Assembly (NCBI RefSeq): GCF_001625305.1 | Contig: NW_017804021.1 | Span: 1,251,113 to 1,315,112 of the forward strand | Origin: Branchiostoma belcheri | Lineage: Eukaryota; Chordata; Leptocardii; Amphioxiformes; Branchiostomatidae | Direction of reading: 5' to 3' | Length of the DNA stretch: 64,000 bases | Part shown: piece by piece, positions 53,725-64,000 of the stretch | Position numbering within the stretch: the first letter of the stretch is position 1 | Layout: every line of letters starts with the position of its first letter | Made by a program: the position numbers and the translations under genes | The notes under the pieces: model-generated | What the model was told of the DNA's origin: nothing | The model's database searches: none | The model's input: the letters and a program-made list of their open reading frames with translations, nothing else

Positions 53725-55182
53725 TTAATTTCTGGGATCCGCTCTTCGACTTACTGCCCATTTCAACGGTGGCTGGTCAGTTTGATCGCCCGTACTTGGT
53801 CCAGTAACAGTGTCCATTGTCCCTGAAACTCCAACACGGTTTGATCTCAGTGCGTTTTTAGGATTCTCTGCCCCTCTTCGACTGACTGTCCATTTAAAAG
53901 GCGGTTGGTCAGTCCGCTTGTCCGTACTCGGTCCTGCAACAGCGTCCATTGTCCCCTCATCTCCAATACGGTTTATGGGATTGGCTCTTCGACTGACCGC
54001 CCATTTAAGCGGCTGGTCCGTCCGATTGTCCGCGCTTGATCCTACATGTACGTCCATTGCTCGCGGATCTCCAACAATCTGAATGTTCACCACTCGATTC
54101 GATGACCACCCCAACTTTTCCCGAACCGCGGTGGCGAGTCGTCGCGCCCTGCGATGCACGGCTTCCCGAATCTTCTTGATCTTGAGTGCGTAGATGACCG
54201 GGTTGATCGCCGAATTACAGAGCGCCACCAGCAAACCCCAGTACGGCTTTGCCTCTATCTCACAGTCTTCTCTCGCAAAGCACACGAACTGCCGCACACC
54301 CCCGATACAGATCGGCAGCCAGAAGATGATGAACACCGCTGCAATGATGAGAACGGTCACCTGCATCTTCCATACGTTTTGTAACTGCCGGTATTGTCTG
54401 GCCGCGACTCGCTGTTCCCTGCGGCGTGCGGCGGGCAGGTTGTCCTGGGGGTTCCCGGGGGGCTTGGTTCTGGAGAAGCGCTGCTTCAGTTCGATGAAGA
54501 TTCTGACGTTGACGAAGACCACTATGACTACGGCCATGAACAAGATGCTGTTGAACAGAATCAGGTAACTTAATGGCAGGGTCGTTATGCAGGTTTCTGT
54601 GTTCATATTGATGCAGTTCCAGCCCATGAGAGGAGACAAGCACACAAGCACACAAGCTGGCCACGCGATCCCCAAACTCACGGCAACGTGTCGCCCAGAC
54701 ATGCGGGTCTGGTAGAATATCGGGTGGAGGATGGACAGATAGCGGTCCACGGACAGGAGGACCACGCCGACTGCTGATAGGGCCAACACTAGAAAGAAGA
54801 TACAGTGCAAGCACATCGTTGGCCACGGTCGAGAGAGTTCTAACTGGAAGAATCTTGCGCAGAGGAAGAACGAGAACAAGCCCGTCACACAGTCGGCCGT
54901 AGCCAGGTTGGCCACGAACATGTACATGGGTTTAGACAGCTGATGGTTTTTCAGCACTCCGGACAGAACCACGGCGTTCATGAGGAGAGCGACTGTCCCG
55001 ACAGCGGCGGAGGCGATCCCGACTTTCTTGTTCTCGTCCGCAAACGGATTGGGGAGATGACAGCACGCGGCTACAGCCAGGTCGTACTCTATGCTGTTTT
55101 CCATGTACCAGGAAAAACACTTCCAGAAAGTCGAGAACACCGTGGAGTTTCCTGCAGTGAGGTTCGTCGTGCTGCCGTTCAT
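53725..55182 (-). CDS. Intronless rhodopsin-class GPCR, lysophospholipid/cannabinoid-like
   Basis: 485 residues. The start is the first ATG of the frame (55182), in good context, and opens an N-terminus with three N-glycosylation sequons (NGST, NLTA, NSTV). Seven membrane helices are evident: TM1 about 54-77 with the N of LMNAVV, TM2 with NLATAD, TM3 ending DRYLSI, TM4 with IAWPACV, TM5 about 207-230, TM6 with FWLP and TM7 with NSAINPVIY. The second extracellular loop GWNC...TCITTLPL, with its internal Cys pair, is like S1P/LPA/cannabinoid and GPR3/6/12 receptors (MECA group). A ligand cannot be named. The C-terminal tail (about 371-485) holds three tandem repeats of roughly 36-40 residues around TDQPPLKWAVSRR. 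The absence of introns suggests an ancient retrocopy or the usual single-exon state of this group. Confidence 0.9.
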   Translation of the reverse strand: MNGSTTNLTAGNSTVFSTFWKCFSWYMENSIEYDLAVAACCHLPNPFADENKKVGIASAAVGTVALLMNAVVLSGVLKNHQLSKPMYMFVANLATADCVTGLFSFFLCARFFQLELSRPWPTMCLHCIFFLVLALSAVGVVLLSVDRYLSILHPIFYQTRMSGRHVAVSLGIAWPACVLVCLSPLMGWNCINMNTETCITTLPLSYLILFNSILFMAVVIVVFVNVRIFIELKQRFSRTKPPGNPQDNLPAARRREQRVAARQYRQLQNVWKMQVTVLIIAAVFIIFWLPICIGGVRQFVCFAREDCEIEAKPYWGLLVALCNSAINPVIYALKIKKIREAVHRRARRLATAVREKLGWSSNRVVNIQIVGDPRAMDVHVGSSADNRTDQPLKWAVSRRANPINRIGDEGTMDAVAGPSTDKRTDQPPFKWTVSRRGAENPKNALRSNRVGVSGTMDTVTGPSTGDQTDQPPLKWAVSRRADPRN

Positions 55183-56304
55183 TTTGCGATGCCAACTGAA
55201 GACAATTATGTCAATAGACAACTACAGCAATAGACATCTATGGCAATAAACGCTGATTTTGGGGAGGTTTCCACCTTTTTCCGCACCGTAGATATATAAC
55301 TTGATCTGTTGGCCGTGCCTACCAACTAGCCAAGCTGAGAATATATTATAATATTGGGTGTGACGTCAATGTTACCATAGTTTCGCCACCCCTACCGCTA
55401 GCCTTGCCATGACAACCTGTTTGACGATATCACTTTGACACCATTTCTACATCAATGCAAATGAGAATATTATCAATTCCTGTGAGACACAGGTGTTGAA
55501 CTAAAGGTCATCAAAATGCCATCTTCTAGTGAAATACTCCCCCGTTACTTTCCATTTCCGTACGCTTTTCATGTTTATTGAATGGCATCTGAAAACAGCA
55601 GGACGCACAGGATAATCCACCCGCGAGCATATTTGCTTCCTCCTAGCACGTCAATTAGTCGGATGGACGTCAGTGAAGCATGCGATTTAATCAGGCTGAA
55701 AGACGCAAGGAGTAAACTAGAAAGGTAACATTTGCAAAGCAAATGCATATTCGCATATGGTCTGCTCTGTTAATTCTTACTCAAACACATTCCACTCGGA
55801 GTCTAAATCCCTCCTGCTATAAAATTGCAACATGATGTAACCCAACACTAGTTACCATGGTCTGATTCAGGTCATTGACCTTATTTGTTTGGAGAATAAG
55901 AAGAGGAAGAAGAAACAGAGCAAAAAAGATATGCTTTCCTTCTGCAAAGGTAAACATAATCATAAATGCTAAAGGGGAAAAGATACATTGAAAGTTACTT
56001 AGGAGCTCCCAACACATAAGTGAGGGTCACAACCCGCCGTATGTTTTTTTGTCCCTACGTGTTTTTTTTTAGGCTACCTCCGCCACGTTTTTCTGAAAGA
56101 ATGATGGACACTTCAGCCCATGAACAGTTCAGCCCCCAGCAAATCAGGATGTTTCGGCCCAGGTCGAGGACGCTTCTGCCACACGAAATTATAAATAACG
56201 ATATTTGGGTACTTTAGACAATTTCTTTTTTATTAATTGTGCAGTGTCCCTACATGTATTTCCAAAAAGACTGAATTGTTATATTGTGTTCAAGTCCCTT
56301 TGTG
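55183..56304. other. Region between GPCR and ZNHIT2
   Basis: Non-coding. It holds the GPCR 5' flank, a reverse copy of the GTTTACCTTC repeat (55715-55965) and the ZNHIT2 3' flank. No further exon is supported. Confidence 0.5.
55715..55965 (-). mobile_element. GTTTACCTTC-family repeat, copy 8
   Basis: Reverse copy from GTAACATTTGCAAAGCAAAT to CTTCTGCAAAGGTAAACATA, with CAACACTAGTTACCATGG and AAGAAGAGGAAGAAGAAACA between. Confidence 0.75.
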
Positions 56305-59300
56305 TCAGGAGAGTTCTTGGATTAGTGTTTTTTCCTCCTTTTTTGGTGGTTTGGATCCTCCCCAGACCTTCTCCAACTCCGACTTTGTCTTCTCATGTTG
56401 GGAGAACTCTCTTCTTAGGGAGGCTGGGAGGAACAGGGGGACAGAAATTACATATATGTACCTGAACCTACATACACATACTATACTATACACCTAGTCT
56501 AGCATAGGCCATATAACAACAGAACAACATGTACAGTAGAGAACTAGAAAAACATTCTATAATCATTGACAAAAGTGATGAAATGAAAATGTTGTACATG
56601 TACATTATGTCCAGGTATGTGTTAGGTGTGCACGCTATCAGCATGCTTGCTGCCTAGTGCACACTTTGTATTGTCATGTTACAATTATGAATAAATAAAT
56701 AAATATGTCACTCACTCACTCACTATCCTGGTTTAGATTATTCTGCTGCCGGTTTCCCTGTCCCATGTACTTCTAACTAAGCACTCATCGAGTATTTCAC
56801 CCACTAAACTGATGTTTGTGTTACAACAGTACAATGCCTGGTGATACTTCTGTTTTCATCTTCTTGTTCACATGCATCTTTTCAAAACACAAATTGTGCA
56901 TAGCACTTCGGCAGAATGTCTTGCTTAAAGCATGGAGGTAAAAAGAGACATCGGACAATAGGCAGAAAGTTTGAGCTCCCTCCTTCTCTTTTTACCTCCA
57001 TGCTTAAAGTCATATTCACGTATTTAAGGATGACATTCTGTCAACAGTTTTGAAATGTCGTGTTGGAAAAATAAAGATTTTGCCTGCAACAAGCAAACTT
57101 CATCAAATGAAAATTGTATTAAAAATCTGGGTTTCCCACAGGTGCAGTAGGTTCTCCAAACATACTGGTTTTAGATATTGAGAGATATGGAATTGAAAAC
57201 TTACCATATTCCTGACTACAGTCCATGGCTAGAGGTGTGAGCTGGGTCCCATGTTCTCCACACCAGGCCAGGAGAAACTCACACTTCTTCTTACACAGGA
57301 ACAACTTCTGTCTCAGCTCTGGACTTATGGGACCTTCTTCTGTCTGGTCTGTACTGCTAGCATCTTAAAGGATATAGGATAAGGAGCATGGCTTAGTGGA
57401 TTGTCTTTACTTCCAAGTGGTGTGGAAAAAGTTATCTTTGATAACTCAAAAAGGCTTTGATGGATTGTCTTGATATTTGATACTGTATGGGACCTGGTAA
57501 TGATTAGATTTTGGGCCACCTAACAGCTTGTAATGGTACTGCAGCAGAACCAATCTTGATGTGTACATTCTGGACAGGCTATGATCATGTTTTTTTTGTG
57601 GTAGATAGCTATTGCGCTCTACCCTACTTGGGTTTCTACAACAGAAATACATGTTCATGTATGGACAATTTGTAGGATTACAGGATTACAGGATTTCAAA
57701 TGAACACATGAGCTATGTCAGACAGTGCAAGACAGTCTTCCATGAAAGTTGGCTACATCCCTGTGTACAGGTAAATATTTCCTTGGGGATACCATGTCGA
57801 CATTATACCTTTCTCCACTTTTTTCCTGGCCACAGAGAAGAGCTGATGAAGATCTGACAGTGCAGCTTGCACAAACCGCAAGCTGTCTTCTTTACTGGGA
57901 CCAATCAGAATGCAGGACACATCTTTTACAACAAGTGACTGGAAGGACACAGTGTTGGCCAATGAGGGATCCTGTAAGAAATATTGGTCCAAAATGGAAA
58001 TTAGCCAACCTAAAGCACGTTTGCTTTCTTGAATGATAGCAGATAACTGATAACTGAGATGTATCAAAGTTATTAATTGTTTGGACTACATATTAATTGT
58101 CATAACATTAACACAGAGAATTATTCAGATACAATGTATATTATATACATTTTACATACAGTATACAGTATTACTATGTCCTTACAAAATATATATTGCA
58201 TTGCTTGTTTAGTATAGCTGAGATCTAACTCCGTGATTACACCAATGACATCAAGTCTCATTGGCTATCTTAAAACATGCACATTTTTTTATCATGAAAA
58301 TGCCTTGTACTTATAAGGTCACTGTGGCCAAGGTTCACATTTGGTAGCTTGTGAGTTTGATCCCTAGCCATGTTGTACCTGAGAATGGTACAAATTCTCT
58401 TTTCTGCTTATATACATGTAGCACTCAGCATACAGTGTATGGGAAAGAGTGTGGGAGTTAAACACCACAACCAGTGGACTAGCCCCCTGCTGTAGTGATT
58501 GCACAATTGTCCAAGGGCTACCAAAACAGAGATGGGTGCTGCCTTATTCACCATATAGGGGCAGGGAAAGACTTGTTGTTTTGACTTGAGTGTGGCATTA
58601 CCTGATTTGACATGGCTGCGTGTAAAGCCTCTCCTACACAACCATAACAGGAGTTCTCTGTAAAGACAGGGCAGAGCTGCAACAATTCCTGCAGAACAAG
58701 ATACATGTATGCTGGATTGGTTAACAAGTCTCTGTTGTGCCAATATACATAGCAGCAGGTCAGCAGAACATACTGAACCTGAGCAAAACCTGCAAACAGC
58801 TACATTGCACAGCTACAGTGGCTAGTTTCTTGCTACGTCATGTAGCAATTATGCATGACTTGTTATCCTACATAACGTATGGGAGGGAATGTTGCAAGTC
58901 AACAATTCTGCACCTGTAGTGACAACAGTTACATTGTTCTATCTATTCATTCTTACATAGCGAACACAAAGGAATGGGTACAGTGTTTGGAAAACAACTT
59001 CAGGTAGGTATCAACTGACTTGTTTGAGTTACTATGGTTGTCATCTTGGGCCATTGATAGATGCCACAAGTGAAAAAGTACATAAATAGTACCTGTGCTG
59101 CTTGCCTTGGCACAGTGAAATGGTCTCCATTATGCAGCCTGACCACATAAGCATAACAGTGGCTGTAGGTAATGTTAGTCAAGGGGAACACAACTTATAT
59201 GTTTAAGCCACAGTTGTACCAGGAGGCCCTGCCAGGTAGTCTAAGGGCTGTTTTTTCTGCACTTTTGGGCATGACCCCTGCTTAAAACCTGGCAGCCTTG

Positions 59301-62300
59301 CAGCTAAAATACCTTTTACTCAAAAATTTTAACAGTCAGTTACAATACATTTGAAACATTTTTTTCATTGTTTAACACATTAGCAGTGATTGGTTGCTAA
59401 ATAGTTTGTAAACTTTATAGCTGTACAGCCAACATGAAGTACTAGTAATGTGTATCTGTCATGAAGGGACCAAGCAAAGGATACAGAATATTCACAATGT
59501 TGTATTTTATAGACTCAGATGGCTGACCCTGTGGAAAATACAACAAGAAAGACAAATCATAGATTAGATGCACTTTACTAAATTGCTATATTCATAAAAA
59601 ATACATGGTGACAAGTTGACAACACACATAAGTTATGACTTATTTCCATGCCATCACCAAAAGCAAAGAACAATACATGAATACAAATGTACAAAACAAA
59701 TGATACAAAAAGAGCTATAAAATGAAAGATGACAGATTTTTCAATCCCTTGACAATGATAGTGTGATGTTGAGAAATTATCAGTAGTTATGAGAATAAGA
59801 TTTGAGAATTGTTACTCTTCTTTGTGAGACAGTTCAGTTAAAAAAGATTAAACATCAGAAGACCATAAAATGAAATTTGCATGTGGTCTCACCTTAAGTA
59901 AGGAAGACAACTTGGGAATCTTTGCCATCAAGGCAGGAGGGGAGTTTGTGTTTGTTCTGATTTCTGTCTCCTTTGTTACTGAGTCCTGCTGGGTCCCAAC
60001 TTCCTCAATCAGAGAGGCCTGTTCCTGTCAGAAATCAAGGATCACAGGTTCACAATTGTTAATGTTGTATATGTCATTTCAAAAATGTTTTCCAGGGCTT
60101 GAAATACTTATTATGCATACTAGTACCTTCACTGGTACAGGTAACATTGGAAATTACCTACACCAGACAAGTTTTACCTACATCATACAGAATTTAGGAA
60201 AATATGGATCATACTAAAAACTGTTCAGAAACCAATGCCATTAATTCTTTTATACATCACATAGGTGGTAGCTATAATGTACCTATTAAAAATTTACAAT
60301 TATGCAAACCCATGGCCAGTACATGGACTATTGCAGGTTAGGTGAAGGAAGACACCAGAAATACATGTACCTGCACAGCTCCAATTTCAGCTGATTATAT
60401 ATTATGCACTTTCAAGAAATGGGTATTTTGAGCCCTGTTCTCAAACGATACGCTCAAAAAGTTGTGTAAAAAGGAGCCAGTACTTGTTTCATTCCAAATA
60501 TCCTGGGGTTCTTCTAAAACATTTAGATTGTTATGTGGATTGTTATGTGATGTAGTGCATGATGGGATATGTACCTGTGATAGGCTCCACCAGGGAGTCC
60601 ACATCTCCAGCATTTCTCCCAGCATGCCTTTCTCCACCACTGACTGGAACTCGGCTCTCTCTTGGTCTGTCAGCTGATCCCAGATGGCCTCTGTGTCCCT
60701 GTCTACATGTACAAAGTAGACATGATGTTATTTTTTCATTGATATCATGAGACTGAACTGATCATGAACAAAACTGCCTAAGAAGACCACTCATGGGAGT
60801 GACATGTACATGTTGTAGTGATCGATATAATCTGGTCATTGTGGTCCCTATACATAGGAGTCAAATGTACCATGTTACAGGATTTGTAAAGCTTCAATTG
60901 AATTCTTTATTCACATACCAACATTGTTGACACAAGACATACAAGCCTGAATGGTAAGTGGCCACCTCTACATAAGGACCACCTGGTCACTAAGAACACA
61001 AAGCATTCAGAATCCTGTCTAAAGTGACCACCTGTTCACATACTGAATTTTAACAGTTTCCTGGACTGGGTTTTCACTGTGTGATTAAACTTAGAATTCT
61101 GCTGAAAGCTCACCCAGGTCCAGCCCATGCAGTCTGTCTTCCAGTGTCTGCTCATCTTCCTCCTCCTCCTCCTCCTCCTCCTCCTCCTGGTCCTCCAGTC
61201 TCTTCAGCATCTCCAGAACCTTCTGTTTCTCCTCATGGCTGGGAAGGAAAGTCACATCATGTCATTTTCAGACAATCCACAGTAAAAGAAAACTTTGACA
61301 AAATTTAGTAGACTGGCAATATCTATTTAATCTTCAGTCTGCTGAGGTAGCTGTCTGGCCCCAAATTTGTATTGGTTATGGGGTTTGGCAGCAGAAAGGA
61401 AAATCTTGTGGTGCAGCTTAATTTTAAGCTTTCACTAGACCTATTTCTTGGGACTGGTTGCAGGATTTGGGGGAAGAGTTGCAGGATTAACCGTGACATG
61501 GCTAATTCATGATATGTACATGTACCTATAGATTCTTGTGCTGCTACAATTTGTAATATAGTGATTTTAATATGTGATATTTCCACCTCTATTTTAAATA
61601 TGATATGTCATAACTTTTATATGAATAATTGGCACGACTATATGTTAACGAGTGATTTTAATCGTGATATCTCTACCTGTATTTTAAATATGTTATTATG
61701 TCACTACCTGTTATATTAATGTTTACCAGTTCAATTCAGTGCGAGACTGTAAATGTTTGTTGTGAAGCAACAATAATAAACCAATCTACTACTACCTTCC
61801 TCTTTGCTGCTTCAGCTCCTCAATGATGTGTTCTTTGTAGAACTGCTCTGAACACCCTTCATGTTTCTGTTAAAACAAAGATAGAAAACCTTGGAGACAA
61901 TTCTATCATATTAGGTTAACAAATAGGATAAATAAGTGAGCATGAAAAGTAGTGAATGCTACTTAAAATGTCGATGATGACTTATGTCGATGATAAAATG
62001 ATGGTTTTAAAAATTTATCCAGTTGCTTGAGCAATTTTTTCATTGTGTGAGCATGGAAACTTCTTTAATGGTTATAAGTTATCGGAATATGATGTCTTTT
62101 ACTTTGCAATCACATATGATTTTTTTTATAAACAGAATACAGCATAAACATCACATTGTTTCTCACCTCTGATCTGTAACAGGACAAGGAACAGTAAGCT
62201 ATGTTACATCTGGGGCAGGTATACCTGGAGTACTGCTTCAGACAACTGCAAGTTAACAAATTAGAACAAAAACATCAGATTTCAGGTCTTGATCAACGGT

Positions 62301-62624
62301 TTTCAAAGCATTTTATAATATTCTGACATCGCCTAAAACAAGGCTACATCATTCTCAAATTTCATTATCAACACGGATGCTACACACAACTTTACGTTTC
62401 TTCGACGTTTCTCAATGCCCCCCTCCCATCCCACTTGTCATAAAGTTTAACATCTTGAATAGCGAGAGAAAACAACATGTCTGTATCGTGATTTTAACGT
62501 CAATTGTAAAGTGAGGTTCCTCCTACAGCTTGCACAGCGAGTGGTCCTCAGAAGACTTGAACACTTGGTCTGGAGGTGGTAAACTTCCTTCGAGACGGAT
62601 TTCTTCTTTGCTGGGCGCCGCCAT
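56305..62624 (-). CDS. ZNHIT2: ZNHIT2, HIT zinc-finger protein
   Basis: Twelve exons, listed 5' to 3': 62624-62527, 62245-62167, 61866-61796, 61238-61114, 60702-60575, 60024-59893, 59528-59485, 59162-59093, 58688-58602, 57971-57809, 57363-57205 and 56408-56305. Phases agree throughout, giving 419 residues (human 403). The zf-HIT spans about 31-60: CKLCLKQYSRYTCPRC, then CSLSCY, with its first CxxC formed across the exon 1/2 junction. A pure Glu run (about 111-120) follows in exon 4. TPWWSLS corresponds to the family's PWxPWW element. Conserved C-terminal blocks are KKKCEFLLAWCGEHGTQLTP, VWGGSKPP and TLIQELS. The human protein is a cofactor linking the R2TP/HSP90 chaperone system to box C/D snoRNP and U5 snRNP assembly. 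The start ATG lies in AACATGGCGGCG, a YY1-like word. The last acceptor (GAAGAG before AGTTC) is the only one keeping frame with exon 11 and is less certain. Confidence 0.93.
56885..57165 (+). repeat. GCAGAATGTCT-family repeat with a nested 70-bp palindrome
   Basis: Matches the copies at 21690 and 45775 (CACTTCGGCAGAATGTCTTG, GTTTTGAAATGTCGTGTTGG). It is interrupted at 56931-57000 by an inverted repeat (CATGGAGGTAAAAAGAGA and complement) flanked by TGCTTAAAG on both sides. It lies in ZNHIT2 intron 11. Confidence 0.8.
58310..58590 (+). mobile_element. tRNA-derived SINE in ZNHIT2 intron 9
   Basis: Has a B-box-like TTGTGAGTTTGATCCCTAGC near 58345, then a body with CAGCATACAGTGTATGGGAA, CCAGTGGACTAGCCCCCTGC and GAGATGGGTGCTGCC. 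It is opposite in orientation to ZNHIT2. The 5' A box is weak. Confidence 0.5.
60090..60380 (+). repeat. Dispersed repeat in ZNHIT2 intron 5
   Basis: Second copy of the unclassified family at 48184-48490, with GGCTTGAAATACTTATTATG, TTACCTACACCAGACAAGTT and GATCATACTAAAAACTGTTC. Confidence 0.7.
60945..61075 (+). repeat. GTGACCACCT dispersed repeat, ZNHIT2 intron 4
   Basis: Contains GGCCACCTCTACATAAGGAC, CACCTGGTCACTAAGAACAC and AGAATCCTGTCTAAAGTGAC, matching the copy at 30405. Confidence 0.65.
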
Positions 62625-64000
62625 GTTGGATTTCCAATGCATGCTGGGAGTTTAGCAGACGACGTTAGTTTCAATGTTTATACTTCCGTCGTCCGCTAGG
62701 CGTCTGTCTGGTGGCCTTTGGAAACTGGACACACTTTTCGAAAGCACAACGAACATAGAGACAGTGCCGATCTAAATAAAACGAAAAAAATTTATAGTTA
62801 GCTAGGCAGACCTTTTTTGCACCCCGTGATAGAGAAAAAGGTCCCTGATCTAAAGGAAAAATATTTTAAAACAGTTAAAGAGAAGACTCAATTAAATATT
62901 CACAAATCTTTGACAACACGACCAATAAGCTAACCCTGAAAATCTTTGTCTGAAAATCGAGCACGTATGGCATTCACCAGAACCCAAATAGACCCTCCAT
63001 CAAATACAATTTACAGGAGTTAAGTTGAACAAGACCTTGAACAGAATTGACTTGCCCTTTTCCCAGTCTGAGCAAAAACACGCCAGTCTGCAATTTGCGG
63101 CGCCAAAACATCTCCAGAGTCGATCGCCAAGCGTAATTTACTACCATCACGTCCGCAGACATGGCAATCTCCCAATACAAATCCGATATCGCGATCGAAA
63201 ATAATAATCTAATTTCATGGCAGACGACTTTGACTGTGACCCGCCAGGCGTATTTAGGCCACAGCAAATCATTCTTGTGAGTAACATCAATGCGCGCATT
63301 AATATTCACCTGATATAGAAAGGAAATGCCCTTTTCTACAAGCGTTCTAATTAAATGAGATGAAAACACAACTACAAGGACAGGTACATTGTAATACTGC
63401 TGAATTCAGGAATAAAAAAAACATTAACGTTTCTGATCTCAAAGCTTCAACTCCTACAAACGTATACTACGTAGGAATCTTGTTCTTTTTCCCGCCTTAT
63501 TTTATCGCCCTATCGCATCTGCGGAGGATGCCATCCATGAAATTTACTTACTATGGCCCTAGTAGGGTGTTCTCATTGCCAAGGCCCTGGCCGAATGCCA
63601 TTATCGAACGAAAAAGGTAATCTTTTATCAATCTTAATTCATCTAAGACCTAAAACAAGCGAACTGAGACGTAGTGACTTGGGTTAGAAGTGTATCACTA
63701 GTCCCCGGGTCATTTTCAAGTGTACGTGGCAACACGCCAGCAGTTCAAGAGAGGAGAGTTGTGATATAGATAGCAGGAGACGGGTACATGTAGGCTCTGG
63801 TATGTTTTGGACGAGTCCGTTTTTGTTTTTGAAAGCTCGGTGAGTTGTCTCTTTTACGTCGCTGCATTTGTAGAACCTCTTTAGTGATTCTAGAATTTGT
63901 TTAGTGATTTCTACAGTCCTTCAGGCAAATCGAACTATTCTAGAATTTGTTTAGTGATTCTAAAATCTGTTTAGCGATTAAATGAAATATGTTTAGTGAT
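62625..64000. other. ZNHIT2 upstream region, no gene supported
   Basis: No frame here has family similarity. A short plus-strand open stretch ending at 63617 is followed by a GTAATC donor-like site (ERKR/GTAATC), which is too little to call an exon. From about 63870 to the end TTTAGTGATT recurs at least six times with GATTCTAGAATTTG, a short imperfect tandem repeat. Confidence 0.45.

Noticed and set aside
54260..54826. 188-residue minus-strand frame inside the GPCR gene.
   Set aside because: It is a frame-shifted shadow of the GPCR coding sequence, without membrane helices or family similarity.
62447..62674. 75-residue minus-strand frame at the ZNHIT2 5' end containing a CASC motif.
   Set aside because: It overlaps exon 1 in another frame. 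Only the frame from ATG at 62624 joins exon 2 in phase and creates the HIT-finger CxxC.

Overview
The window is animal nuclear DNA. It has split genes with GT-AG introns, a low-GC background, many short inverted-repeat elements and tRNA-derived SINEs. The gene set (TRAP1, ZNHIT2, ELMOD1/2, a CHAC-type enzyme, a Deltex/DTX3L-like ligase) plus single-exon receptor genes fits an invertebrate chordate. The texture, including frequent AACGTTAC words and abundant foldback MITEs, is most like amphioxus (Branchiostoma). The species call is inference; there is no marker gene that fixes it.

Layout. 1161-2068 (-) is a two-exon gene for a small RRM-like protein. It is divergent from 2557-9470 (+), a seven-exon gene for a large RRM/KH/macro/RING/Deltex-C protein. 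The roughly 490 bp between them carries two NF-kB/Rel-like sites. 13278-15818 (+) is an intronless leucine-rich-repeat receptor with a tyrosine-motif tail. 16.8-21.1 kb is transposon-rich and includes a 2.9 kb foldback element flanked by TTAA. An assembly gap lies at 21305-21463. 22078-26139 (+) is an ELMO-domain ARL GAP with nine coding exons. 26.1-35.9 kb is gene-poor. 35941-38288 (+) is a four-exon coiled-coil protein. 39735-42127 (-) is a gamma-glutamylcyclotransferase of the ChaC family. It is divergent from 43297-52363 (+), TRAP1, the mitochondrial HSP90, with about 18 exons. 53725-55182 (-) is an intronless rhodopsin-class GPCR. 56305-62624 (-) is ZNHIT2 with 12 exons. The last 1.4 kb holds no gene I can support.

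How they relate. The first pair looks like an innate-immune locus: a macro plus RING plus Deltex-C protein next to a divergent RRM paralogue that shares its intron position and phase. This resembles the vertebrate PARP9/DTX3L head-to-head pair, but the macro and ligase domains are here in one polypeptide. CHAC and TRAP1 share an intergenic region with CRE/ATF-type motifs, which suggests stress control of the CHAC gene. The other genes are housekeeping or receptor genes with no obvious functional link.

The coding models were built by hand from reading frame, splice-site phase and family similarity, and each model is phase-consistent from exon to exon. The weakest points are the first three TRAP1 exons, the last ZNHIT2 acceptor and all untranslated ends. 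Repeat boundaries are approximate.
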